Source: Mastigias papua
Lineage: Eukaryota > Cnidaria > Scyphozoa > Rhizostomeae > Mastigiidae
Reading direction: 5' to 3'
NCBI GenBank assembly: GCA_964019165.1
Contig: OZ025268.1
Coordinates: 16,768,352 to 16,832,351 of the forward strand
Length of the DNA: 64,000 nucleotides
This document shows positions 1-11,937 of the stretch, one piece after another; position 1 is the stretch's first letter, and every line of letters starts with the position of its first letter. Under the pieces are notes generated by a model, which searched no databases, was not told the origin of the DNA, and saw nothing but the letters and a program-made list of their open reading frames with translations. Position numbers and translations under genes: made by a program.

Positions 1-346
1 TTAGATACCAAAAAGGCCTTCTTTAACACAATTCTCTCTATCTACTATACATCAAATTTTGTTACTTGAATTTTGAAAAGGTAACTTGGTCACCTGAAGA
101 AAATTGAAATCCAACAGTAATTGTTGCTATCATTAATTATTGCCGCATCCTAATGCGGCGAGGAGGCCTATCTTTATTTTCGGTTCAACACTAATTTTTT
201 TCATGGAATATCAATTTGTAATAAGTCTACATGATGATGCAGGGGGCTATCACCACAAATTCTCTACATACAAGTCTAACACTCCCGAGAGAATTGAACG
301 CCCGTCGTGTTAAATCAAAATTACAAAAGTACATTTTCAGATCAAA
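1..346 (+). repeat. Left terminal inverted repeat of the RING transposon
   Basis: Matches the complement of 3822-4167 along its whole length; one visible difference is TCTACTATAC here against TCTACTGTAC in the other arm. It contains a perfect stem-loop, GCCGCAT-CCTA-ATGCGGC, at 142-159. Similarity stops sharply after AGATCAAA at about 346. Confidence 0.9.
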
Positions 347-403
347 AATAACAATTCACGTACTGTTCGAATGAGTAGCGTGGATTAACTGATCACATTT
401 CAT

Positions 404-3400
404 TTAAATTCTCGGTGGAGATGGCCGTGGCCACGAGGAAATTTGCTGAATCATCAAAAGCACTTCTTGTTGGTCAACATAAACATCACCCAAATCCTCA
501 TCGATAGTACTGTTGGAATTTTCATGTTGATCAATCTCACCTTCAAGTTCGGCTCCATCATCAACGCAAAAGGTCAGATCTTTGATGGATTCATTGGCTT
601 TCCTCGATAGATCTTGGATTTTACTTTTCAGATGAATTTTGCAAACAGGACACTCGCTCAAAGCCGGCAAATTGCAATCAACGTGGAATGAATGCCCGCA
701 TTGAAAAAGTTTCCATATGGGGCTGGCTGAACTGCATCCATGTTTGTCGCATTTCCTAGATGACAGTGGTAAGTTTTTGTTTCAAAATATTCAAATAGAT
801 CGGTAGATTAAAATACTGTATTTTAAGCAGTTGAGTTAGTATGTTTTCGCAATTTCAGAACAAAATAGAGTGTGAAGCCAATTGATATATCAAAGTAATA
901 AAATATAACGAATCATTTCATTGAGCATTTAATATGGTAACAATCGAAAAATATTAAAGATCAAAGTAAAGAACAGTGCTAGCTAGATCGTTAGGCACTA
1001 CTTACTTTTCATTTGAAGGCATAGTCTGAGGATCGTTATATGCAAGTGGTAAAACTTCATTACTGACGATTTCATTGCCAAATATGTTTGGAAGCATCCA
1101 TTTTGTTAGGGTCTTTTTCTGTCCCCTGGTCCTACGTATCATCTTTGCTTGTCCTGGATTATCTCCGATCCTTTCAAATTTGCTAATTAAAAACTTTGCA
1201 GCTTGAAGCTTTAAACTTTTGATCTTTTTTGGGCAGAACGCATGCTTTCTTTTCGAAACAAACCATGATTGGAATTCTTGAAGATCATTTTTACAGGCAT
1301 CAATTTCTCTTGCCTTTCGAAAAATTTGCTCTCCAGTGTCCGTGGACTTTGTTTTGCTTCTCAGGATGGAATGAAAGTTTTCGACGGGATATTCATCAAA
1401 GGCGTTTAAATGATTAGAGAGGACGTGGTAAAGAGGATGGCCAGTTATTTGCAAATGATAGAAAGAAGTGAGAAGAATTATAAGGGCTTTGTTGTAATGT
1501 CTTCTATTGAAAATTACTAGCATCACCCAGCAGCGAAGGATAGAATGGAAGAAATTCTCAAAGTAGTTATTTTTGAACTCAATGGAGTACAGACTTAAAA
1601 CTAGAGGGCAGTAATTATCGAGAAGGTTTAGGATGGTAAGATATTCTGTATCTTTGCATTTGTCAAAAAGAGCCATTATTTCATCTCGAATTAATGACCA
1701 ACCACCATACAAAATTTCCAATAGCAAAGACTGGCGCCAGGCTTTTGGCTTCTTAGCCAAAACTGCCTTTCTACCAAACAAAAAGCAATGCATTTCTTTA
1801 AAGAGAGGATAGAATTTCAGTACAACAGATTGCCTTGAATTCAATGAGATGTGCAATGGGCCAATAAAAGGAAGAATGTTACGTTTATTACGAAGAAATA
1901 CTGTATCACTGTATACAAACTGACGCATGTAGAATTGTGTTGGCCAGTCACCAATGAATGGTACAAAAAATTTGGCAAGATAAGTGGAAAGCCCGTTATG
2001 AAAAATGTATTCGAGAGCAGCAACGGTGTCCTGAAAGTCTTTTAAAGGCATCTCCAAGCAATCTACCAGTTTTGTGTTATGCATTGATCTCATTTCTTAC
2101 AATTCTGTTTGCTGATAATCATGAATAAGGAGCCTTCTTCTTTCTTCCTCTGGATCAAAATACTTGGATGTGATATAATCAGGCATTACTTGGGCATATG
2201 TTTGTGATAATGTGCTCATACATCTATCCACTATTGCTTTAAGTAAAGAGTCATTAGCTGGCTCTTTGTTCAATGCACTTGCATTTCTTTCTACTGGTAT
2301 GGCAATTATGTTTTTGAATTCTTTGATGAGAAGAGTTGACATATGAACTGACTGTGATTGCTTTTTATCAGAAGGGCGATGCATGGTATGAATATTGTGA
2401 AAGTCGTCAATGAAAAAGACAATGAAGTGCTGTTTATCTGCTGCCTCTTTAATGAACTCATTTACAGATGATAGGTGACTTGAAGCTGATGAAAGTGATG
2501 CTAAGGTAATTGTGCGAGGATGGGCAGTGATTCCTAGGTTTCTTAGTGATGCTAAACCACAATCGCTAATTCCATGCTGGGATAGTGTTCTGGAAAGGGC
2601 AACCTGGAACCAATTGGCTCGCTGAGACTGTCCATACATCATCATATAAATCACAACCATTGTCCGGATTTTATTTAAGTAGCATCGACTTTCAGAGGCT
2701 CTGTCCAGGCACATAGCATTATGAATAAACGGAAATATGTTTAAGGCATTGGCTTCTAGACATATCCTCTCCAATTTTCCTGGATCCATTTCAGGGTACC
2801 CATTAGCCCCAAAAATTTCATTACACTTTGCTCTAACTCTTATGATTTCTTCTTTCATATCAAATTTAGCAGAAGACTTTTGTGCTATTTCATCATACAA
2901 TTCCTGCCTAAAAAAACCAGAAATGTCTGTTTGAGAGGACTTTTCTTCTGTACCAGCTTGGGTTTTCGAAGACAAAATTATCTGCGAATCGTTTTGAAGT
3001 GGAAGCTGACCAGAGGAGGATGCTTGAGAACATAATTCAGAGTCTTCTGTTTCGGTTACTGATGACTGCCATTCAAAATCACTTGTTGTGGATCCATGCT
3101 CTTTTAAAACGGCTTGTATCTACAAAAAATGAATTGATTTTGAAAATTTTGTCTTAGTAATAAGATTGTAGAAATACATAAATCGCTCAAAGCACTCAAA
3201 TCAAACGAGTCTTGTAGAGATGCATAATTCACAAAAATTATAAATATCAGATATTGCTCAAATTGTACCATATATACTGACAAATGGAAAGGGCATTCAA
3301 GAGAGCCCCCATTTTTGGCTCACTTTTCTCACCAGTGGTCTTGAGCGTCCCTCCCTTCCTGTTGGGCCCCTTTTCCCTAATATAGTTCCGGCGTCCCTGG

Positions 3401-3697
3401 ACTGGTATATAAATACAAATAAAAAAATTTACTAACCTTTACAATTAATTGCGGTGTAATTTTTTTCGTAAATTTCCTCTTTAAAATCCCTTTTTCACAG
3501 CAATACGTGAGACAAAGCGAACAGCAATTTGTTATATTTTTCCTTCTTTCACCTCTTTCAACTTCAATGGCTCTAAATACATTGATAACTTTCCCCAAGC
3601 CATTAGCACGCAAAGAAATTATGTTTTTCTCTGTTGTATCGCCAGTCCATGCATAATGCAGAGGATTATGACAAAGCCTTGTGAACACTTTCGGCAT
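404..3697 (-). pseudogene. Spliced transposase gene with C-terminal RING-like finger, one nonsense codon
   Basis: Three exons join in phase: 3697-3437 (ATG at 3695-3697; donor GTTAGT), 3119-1006 (acceptor TTTTGTAG; donor GTAAG) and 755-404 (acceptor CATCTAG; ends in a stop). The product would be about 908 residues. Exon 1 has a Cys cluster (NCCSLCLTYCC). The large exon has FFIDDFHN, DNYCPLVLSLY and VENFHSILR, which may supply DDE-type catalytic acids (inference). The last exon encodes KCDKHGC...FQCGHSFHVDC...CPVC, a RING/C3HC4-like zinc finger. The 1006/755 junction restores the codon series N-E-K-K-C-D-K, which supports this splice. One in-frame TAA at 2097-2099, near codon 428, interrupts the large exon; no other break was seen. 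It could be an inactivating mutation, or the element could make two polypeptides. I do not recognise a named family. Confidence 0.75.
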
Positions 3698-3821
3698 TAT
3701 TAAGCCATTTTCTTTAAAAACTTAATAGTATCGTATCAAGATAAGTCAAATAAATTCTCCAAACAACATTCCTTACAGCTTTGTTTCAACATAACAGGGG
3801 TTTCGTAAAGTACATTTAACA

Positions 3822-4167
3822 TTTGATCTGAAAATGTACTTTTGTAATTTTGATTTAACACGACGGGCGTTCAATTCTCTCGGGAGTGTTAGACTTGTAT
3901 GTAGAGAATTTGTGGTGATAGCCCCCTGCATCATCATGTAGACTTATTACAAATTGATATTCCATGAAAAAAATTAGTGTTGAACCGAAAATAAAGATAG
4001 GCCTCCTCGCCGCATTAGGATGCGGCAATAATTAATGATAGCAACAATTACTGTTGGATTTCAATTTTCTTCAGGTGACCAAGTTACCTTTTCAAAATTC
4101 AAGTAACAAAATTTGATGTACAGTAGATAGAGAGAATTGTGTTAAAGAAGGCCTTTTTGGTATCTAA
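3822..4167 (-). repeat. Right terminal inverted repeat of the RING transposon
   Basis: Inverted copy of 1-346, including the same GCCGCAT/ATGCGGC hairpin near 4010-4026. It lies just upstream of the transposase start codon (3695-3697) and so probably carries the promoter. This is inferred from position only. Confidence 0.9.
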
Positions 4168-6159
4168 CAAATGGTTAAAATTGTAAAAGCCTAATTGAAA
4201 TTGTTAGAAATTCAATAGTTTGTATGACTTTATAAGATGATTTCAATTTAAAAGCAGACAGTCTGTGTGGATGTGTGGTAAATACTGTACTGTGGTTCGA
4301 AGCTTCAAGTGTAGTGCAAATTTGGCGAATTTAGGCTAACTTTAAACTGTCATATCTCCAGTTTAATAGGGAGTTTTCAAAATGCGCACGATGAAAACCT
4401 AGAATGACTCCTATATTAAATGAAAAACATCAGTTTATTTTGTTTTGAGCGTTTTTCGCTTGCAGCAGTTCGGAGTTCGAGGGTCACTTTCCCACAGCTC
4501 GGCGGCTGTTTGGCCGCCATTGTTTACATTTTCAGAAGAGTCAGGGGGCCTCTACGAGCTCTGATTGGCTTTTACAGCATATGAGAGTATGAAGCTGATT
4601 GGTTAATAACGAGTTTCGCCCTTGTTCTTGTACCCTGGATATATTTTGCATGTTCCCTTGTTCTCTGGAACCCCTAAATGACCCTCTAGAATGTATCAAT
4701 TGAAAACATAAAGCTTTACTACTTTATAATGATATTTGTGTGACTTATACACCTAAATCCTCAAATTGGCCACCCTCCATAAGTCCCCTTCGAATATGCC
4801 CCCATGCTAGGATTTAAATTGTTAATATGCCTCCCTAGAATAAATCCCAACCAGAGAGGATGATGTCTTCATTTAGACTGTTCTTTCAATATTTTGGAGA
4901 AGAGGAGTTTTGACAATGCCCCCTTTATGCTGCATGTTTCAAATAAATTTATAGGCTCCCTTTCGAATAAACCCGCATCTAAAAAACATAAATGAAAAAT
5001 AAATAAGGTGTTGACTGCAAGCTTCCCAAACAATTCATTTATCCCTACAGTTCCAATTTTTAAAATCAACTAGGTATTTTAGCGACAAAAGAGAAATATT
5101 TAAAAGAACGACTATATGGTATACTGATTCGCTATTATCAAAAAATTCTCCTTCCTCAAAGGGAGGCTACAGCAATAAGATAGACGAAATTATAACGTAA
5201 TTAAAGAAAGTAAATAAGAAAACAAAGGAGGTGTATATTGATAGAAATTATAGTCTTGCAATATTACCCTGTATGTCGATGATGCTTTGTTCTGAAAACG
5301 TACAGTTTGATAAATCGTAGTGTTTTCACTTTTGCCTGTTTGTGTTTGTACCTTCTGATTTCACTCGTGCATATGTAGTATTAGATAACAAAATGTAATA
5401 TCTAGTTCTCGGCAGGACGTAGGAACCGGGGGACCAGAGAGACCATGGCCCCACTTTTTAGCAAACTATGCAAAAGTGCCCTTTTCAAGCCCAAAATGGG
5501 CGTGGTAATGTGCCCCTTTTAGAACTTGGCCCCCCAACTTTTTAGATGCTTCCTATGTCCCTGGTTCTGGGCAGGTAATTCTAGGAGTCCTGTTGTTTAT
5601 GCTACTCTCTTCCGAATAGTCGTTAACTGTTCTGCGAATGTGTGTTTGTGGACCAGTCTCCATTATGGGTCATTCCATGCCATGTCGCCTAGTTGTCCCA
5701 TGTGATCATCAATAACTCAATCTATGGCTCGTGTGCTATGGTTTAAATGAACATTTGGTCCATACCCAATATGTAATAATAACGTACGACACAGGTTGAC
5801 TTTTCCACGCAGGATATGGAACACAAAAGCTCGTCAAGTGTTTGCAATCGATCTCTGTAAATTTTTGTGAGCATTGATTTGCATTATCGACCTCTTTGAT
5901 TTTTCAAAAATGTTTTTAATTTCGTGTTGAAAGTGGCCATTGAAGGAGCAGTTTTTGCTTCGTAGCCTAACTGATTCCAAACAGTGACTCCCCTATAGGA
6001 AAAGCTGCGCTGCCCTTTTTAGGTTTAACTCAGTGGAATTCTGAGTTCAGTGCTGGTGTAGCGTAGGGTTCTATTGCAAGATTCGGGCCTGCTATGAAGC
6101 ATTGATTGTATGAAGGGAAGTGCAAGTCCCTTCGAATCTATATAAACTATACAAGCTAT
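4168..6159. other. Intergenic, no gene recognised
   Basis: No coding region can be supported. A GC-richer patch at about 4440-4620 contains GGCGGCTG and GCCGCCATTG with a GATTGGC (inverted CCAAT) motif; it could be promoter-like or part of an old repeat. About 5400-5580 is a pyrimidine/purine-skewed block rich in CCCC and GGGG that looks like an interspersed repeat. Confidence 0.4.
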
Positions 6160-7060
6160 CTAGAAGTGGATAATTTCTTTGAATGTTAGGCACCCTAGTT
6201 GTGATACTAATGGCAGCGAAGCTTGATCGCTACTGTTTGATAGTTGGGACTGTTTGTGACAACACGAGCTGTCCGATTTTGTAGCTATGAAATTTTTTAT
6301 GATGGAATCACCAGCACATCCCCAAACAGAGCAGCAATATTTTAAATGTGGATCTACTATGCAGTAGTACATCCTTTGGATAGTATGCATTGAAAGATCT
6401 CTCTTAAAATAATTAAGCATTCCTATTCCTTGTGAGATCTTAACAATAGCCTCATTAATGTCCACTTTCCAAGTTAATGATGGATCAATTTTTATCCCAA
6501 GATATTTGATGCTATCTGTGGATTCAATCTTTTCACTATTTATTTGAAAGAGGGTAAGTTATTTTTGAGTTATCGCAATATAATCACCTAAGGTTTGGTT
6601 CGATACCAAAGATCATACTATGCTTTTTAAAACATTAAGAGTCAGCGTATTTTCCTGAAGCCACAAACCAAGATCTTGAAGGTGTGAGCTGATAGCATTG
6701 GTTAAATAAGCAATAGATCTCGAGGAACAGGAAATGCTTGTGTCATCTGCATACATTGTGACTTTACTTCTTTGCAAAGGCAAATGTCAAATCATTAATA
6801 TAGATCAAAACTAGGAGTGGTCCCAGGCAGGAACCCTGAGGCACTCCAGATTAAATATCTTGCACTTCTGATATTATGCCATTTACCTTACAGCATTGCT
6901 TCCTTTTATATAGATATGCTATAAACCAGTCATGCTCCACGCTCGACCCCATATAAATGTAGCTTAGCTATGAGTGTATCGTGGTAAATATTATCAAAGG
7001 CTTTCTTAATTAAGTCTACGAAAAAGACTGCAGATGACTGCCCCTTGTCGAAGTAAGCAT
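6160..7060 (-). pseudogene. Decayed non-LTR retrotransposon reverse transcriptase fragment (CR1/L2-like)
   Basis: Minus-strand translation gives the reverse transcriptase motifs in order. Motif A is FFVDLIKKAFDN at about 7010-7040, a Gly-rich SCLGPLL stretch follows at about 6815-6835, and the catalytic YADD box lies in MYADDTSISC at about 6745. Next come a LGLWLQENTLTLN segment and the C-terminal HLKYCCSVWGCAG block at about 6300-6350. Stops and frameshifts separate the pieces, so this is a dead 5'-truncated copy. The motif order fits the CR1/L2/Jockey-type RT family. The last 101 codons (6160-6465) are still open. Confidence 0.8.
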
Positions 7061-9750
7061 GTCAATACGGAGTGAAATAGTCTTTAATACTGTTCTGGAA
7101 ATGATGGGGCAATAACTGGCATCCCAATTTCGTCTGCACAGCACAGCATCTATATGCATTTAGACGTTGTTTCAAGTTCCTATTGATAATTCACTCCTAA
7201 AATGTTAACAGTTTCGTTCTTTTCCTAATGTTGAAAAGGAGTCAAGGATCGCTCTATGGTTGCAAATGATAGAGTATCCTGTGAGAAAAGTGCGTTCTCG
7301 AAATATATCTTTAATATTTTTACTTTGATCAGTACGCAACTCCTACTTTGTTGAAGATATGATAACTGAGATTTGTCCAAATTTCATATTAAGTTTCTAG
7401 TGAATAAAGTATTGTTACATGAGGCATTAAGGCCTCTATCACTGTCCTCACATTTTTAAATTTCTATGAAGTTTATCATTAAATTTTGAATAGCGGAAAG
7501 GCTAAATGGAATGTTTCGCATAGCTATCAGTGACTTCGTCTATCGCAGTTCATCTAGAAAGGGTGGATCTCTATATAGAAAGCGCCCTTGTCATAAGATT
7601 TCAGCGGCATCGTCTTGAAACATTTCTTTGGGGTTTCGCCCCAGACCCACCAAGCTTTTCCAAGCTTGCTGAAATACCACATCTGGTTCCAAAGCTGGTT
7701 GATATAACTTAGAGGTATTCATAACAATTCGGTGCGAATTCACTGGAAGATCTAACAAAAATTGGATTAATTTTGCACACTTCTAAAGAGCGTTGTCTCA
7801 TATGTTTCAAAATAAGGAATTCTGTTTTCAGCCCACTAGTTAAAAATTTAGCTCTACACCACTGCTCCAGGGATCCCATTTATGAGTGCCTCCCTCCACT
7901 TAGCTGCTGACGTGTGCATTTGGTCGCTGCAGTACTCGAACTGATAACCCTCTTGGGAGAAAACACAAAGGGACAACTTCAAGTAACTTTGAACTTGAGA
8001 TTTACTTTTTGGCAAGTGTTTGGACTTGAGCTATGGTTTTTCTTGAGTTGGTTAGATTCTAGCTTGCTTTTGCCATACTTTGGGCGTTTCCAGCCAGTAA
8101 CAAGTATTTTCCAGCACTCAGTGTTCACAGAGAAGGCTAGGCAATGGCATGAATTTGAGAAAGTCGTTTTGTGGCATTCATGGAATATGCCCAGATGTAT
8201 TCAGGTGGTGACCAAAATCAAAGAATTCTTCATAAGCACATAGGAAATTCATTTAACTGCGGTAAAACACATTCCATGCCTTATCAAATACTGTATTTGA
8301 TTGTTTATTTGTCTGCTGGCGTTTGGCTGCATCTCCAGCCAGTTTTCCAGTGTCTGTGAATGCCACATAGAATGGAGTTCTTTTGCTACCTTATTTATTA
8401 GCAATAATTTTAACCTTCCCATTTTGAAAAACAGCAACAGAGGCTCATGACGTTCCAAGATCTATTCGGATTGTTGTGAGCATCTCAATCCTTTTTTGCT
8501 GTATTTGTATTAGAGGCTTGTAGTGACCGATGGGTCCTTCCTGATTTGTAAATGCTTGCTCCACAGAACATACCTCCCTTTGGTCAGTTCATCCAGCTTT
8601 ATAGACTAATGCAAAGACATTTTTCGTATCCAAACTCTTATTTTGACAGGCAATTGGACAAGAAGATCTTTCTTTCACCCAGTACCTGCATAAACGTTTA
8701 TCTTTCCCTTTTGCTAGAAGTCATATACGAGCATCAGCTGTAAGCGAAATTATGTTTGAATATGTGATAAGGACAGGTCAGCACAGATTTCGTTACACTG
8801 CTTTTGCATTATATGGATTTGAATAGCATGTGTTTTATGCTGTTGAATCCATATCCCAGATAGACGTCAGTTGCATTTTTATGCTTATGTGATTTATGAA
8901 AGAGTCAGGAACGGAATGCTAGTTCACGTGTGTAGTTTTGCTGTTATAGAGTAGAGTTCGTGCAGATCTAGAGCTAGAGTAGAAAGAGAATAGAGAAGAG
9001 AAGAGAAAGACGAGGAAGAGCCTGAATTCGAGATTAGTGTGGTAACGTTGTGCATAGTAGAGTTGTTCAATTGTATATATATTGTATATAAACTATTTTG
9101 GTTGTATTGCTTACTTGTATCCGAACTATTGGTACCGCCACTTCGTCACAATTCATGGATTACGCCTCAATATTTTAGACGCAAAAATGATATGCAGCTC
9201 TCAATTTTCCCTTAGAAAACCTAAGATAAAATATTGTTGGAGCTTCTTTCATGCGTTCTTCACTTTGATCTCTTTGTCTGTAAATTGCACAGGGCTAATG
9301 ATTTTAGCCACTTTTGGCTCTACCAAGTCCTTTAGATTTAGGAATATTGGACTTATCATTGGAAAGGAAAGGCTTTGTCTGATGCCATTTTGTCATCAAA
9401 AAAGCAAGAAAATAAAGCAAGAAAATAAAGCACCAAAGTAGTGCAGGATCCCAACAGAAGTATGAAGGTATGGTCGATTGATGCTCAAAGATTGACTGCT
9501 ATAACTATTTTTTATATCTGGGAACAAGAGCGCCACAGAATTCGAAAGATGCAATCATCATATCAGTATCTATGAAAAGGAAGAAGGAAAGATCGAGGTA
9601 GTTATATAAAAATCTATCTTTATTAGCTGCTAGTGAAACAGTGAAACAAATAATCCTGTGCTTAACCCAAATTTCCTGCTCCAGACCCAAAGTGTGTTAA
9701 AACTGTTATTATTTCCTGTGGATGGGTTGTCTTGTTAGGTCAGTTCTATA
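7061..9750. other. Intergenic, no gene recognised
   Basis: Short open frames at 7914-8243 and 9082-9441 have no recognisable domain and no supporting splice signals. A GGGG-CCCC hairpin (TGGGGTTTCGCCCCA, 7629-7643) followed by GACCC is found again in another form at 10708-10724. A purine-rich GAGAA block lies at about 8960-9020. Confidence 0.4.
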
Positions 9751-9753
9751 TAA

Positions 9754-10468
9754 AGCCCTGTTTACACTACACAAACTAACCTAGGTTCGCCCTAGGTTAA
9801 AACTAATCTAGGTTAGTTTTTTGTAATGTAAACGCGAACTAACCTAGGTTCGCCCCAGGTTAGGTCAACCCACTTTTAGAGGTGGGTTCGCCCTAGGTCG
9901 AACCTAGGTTAGTTTTGTTAAAGTGTAGTGTAAACGCAAACCTGGGGCGAACCTGGGTTAGTTTCTCCTCTACGCATGCCTAGTAATAAAATTGGCAGGT
10001 AAGTTTCAACACAACGGATGAATTCATTTTATGCTTATCAAGTTCCTGTCTTGAACCTGTCATTTAAATATGCATGATGCAAACAAACATTGATATAGTT
10101 GCTACTTGGGAAGAAAATGGAATTTTGGCATTAATCAGCAAATTTCACCAGTGTGCGCCTAGCATTAGCTATAGTTGTTCTTCTTATCTCAAAGTAAGTT
10201 ACTATGGTAATTAATTTCCATATAAGCATCAATCTGCCTAATTGAATACTCAGAAGTTAGTTATTTACAAAGTTTCCGCCATATTGCTTTTACTTCAGCC
10301 TTAGTTTTGTGGTCTGCACATGGGTTGATGAAAACTAACCTGGGTTCGCCCCAGATTGCGTTTACACTACAAAATCTCGTTGCACTAGTGTAAACGCGGC
10401 TTCAACTAACCAGGGTTAGTTTTAACCTGGGGCGAACCCAGGTTAGTTTGTGTAGTGTAAACAGGGCT
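9754..10468. mobile_element. MITE, PIF/Harbinger-like, with TAA target duplication
   Basis: The element starts AGCCCTGTTTACACTACAC and ends with its complement (GTGTAGTGTAAACAGGGCT). It is flanked by TAA on both sides (9751-9753 and 10469-10471), the 3-bp duplication typical of PIF/Harbinger elements. The inner TIR regions carry many copies of the palindromic unit AACCTAGGTTCGCC/GGCGAACCTAGGTT in both orientations, clustered at 9776-9970 and 10330-10450. There is no coding capacity, so it is non-autonomous, about 715 bp long. Confidence 0.85.
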
Positions 10469-10471
10469 TAA

Positions 10472-11937
10472 GGAGCATTAAATTGCAATATCATCATACT
10501 GAAAGTGCATTTAGTTGTACTTAACGTGTTATGCAACATTCTAGAATGTCCTCTGCGCTTCTTCGAAAAATGTCATAAAAACTAATTATGATTCTCACAT
10601 ATATCATTGATTTCATGTACCGCTTCTATATACAATAGGGCTGGACCTTTATATTTACAAAGGGCGTTTCCCTAATGCATAATGAGCGTGGTTCCAAAAG
10701 TTTTTTACTGGGGCAAAGCCCCAGACCCCAACTCTTTCCTACCTATCGGGTACTAATGCCGCGGGTTTCTCATCCATGCCCCCAATCCGACTCAACTGCC
10801 TACGAGAGCTGGCTGTTGAGTACTTATATTGGTATTCGAATGCAATGCTTGAATTAGCTTCTGAAAAATAGGGACACCTATTGAAAAATGGTGGAAGAGG
10901 TGTTATCTGCATTCAAAAGAGAAACACATGGATCTCTCAATGTCTTACTTCGATAAAAAACGAAAAAATCAAACAAAAGCACATTGCTACCCACGTTACG
11001 ATTTATGTGAAGCACTTTTGCTTTTCTAGCATTGGCTTTTAGAACAACATTTCCATGACAAATACCTTCCTTACAAATTGAGTATAACGTTTTTGTGCCG
11101 CCCTGTATGGTGACAAATACACGTTGACTAGCGAGGGGCAGCCAACTCGTAAGAACTCATTTGACCAACCTTAACAAAATTGACGGGTGAGTTAACTTCA
11201 TCAAATGAGCAGGAGTAATCATAAATTTGATAAGTATTTTAAATGCTTAGATTTCGTGGGTCTTATTGATACGTTCTTTGCTAAACATGTTAGTATTTCA
11301 AATTAAGGGATTCAAGTTTGCCCGTTGCGGAATTTTAAATGAACTTAGGCTAGGGTGAACATCAAATACCAGGTAGTTCTGTGCATACCACCGCCTTTCT
11401 GTCATAAAGTGATGGATAGTTAATTATCAAGCAAAAAATGAATGTCTTTCCTTTTCTTCATACATTTGGGCAATGATGTGGAATAGATTGCTTTATACCA
11501 ATTTTCTAGCAATTAGCTTATATCTAGTATTTTTCATTTGTTCAATCGCTGTAAAATCACAGATTGGTGTGATCAGAATCAAAAGTACTGTAACGATATT
11601 CATAAGATTCTGAAAGTACAGTAATGCAGCTTCGAATTTAGTCCACTTGCTTAAAAGCATACCCCCTCCCCGTCCCCTCCCCGCATTTCAGTAAGCAACT
11701 GCAATGAAAAAATCTACAAGTACATCCATCGCTAGATAAAAGCACTGGCGAGAGTTTTGTAGCACAGAAAAAACCATCAACGATGGCAACTATTTCATGA
11801 GAACAAATTCAAAATAGCTATCATAAAACAAGAAGAGTCGGTTAGCTGACAGTAAGTTGTCAAATTACATGGAAACACAAGGGCTTCTGCTAAGGAAAGG
11901 TATGAAATTTGAAAACATATCTAATTAATTCATAAGG
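10472..11937. other. Intergenic, no gene recognised
   Basis: Lies downstream of the ATXN7L3 stop codon (that gene reads leftward), so its right part probably holds the ATXN7L3 3' UTR. A perfect hairpin CTGGGGC-AAA-GCCCCAG is at 10708-10724. I see no further gene. Confidence 0.4.

Larger units (their letters stand above)
1..4167 (-). mobile_element. TIR DNA transposon with RING-finger transposase, nearly intact
   Basis: The first and last 346 bases are inverted copies of each other with very few mismatches, and they enclose one spliced gene on the minus strand. That is the layout of an autonomous cut-and-paste DNA transposon of about 4.2 kb. The right end reads TGGTATCTAA (4158-4167), the complement of the window's first ten bases. 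The left end therefore falls on or just before base 1, and the target-site duplication cannot be checked. I could not assign a superfamily. The long TIRs, the N-terminal Cys cluster, the acidic motifs and the C-terminal RING-like finger resemble large unnamed transposases of marine invertebrates. Near-identical TIRs and an almost open gene suggest recent activity. Confidence 0.85.

Noticed and set aside
8761..9151. Possible solo LTR (TGTGATAAGG...CTTCGTCACA)
   Set aside because: No matching target duplication, second LTR or priming site could be seen.
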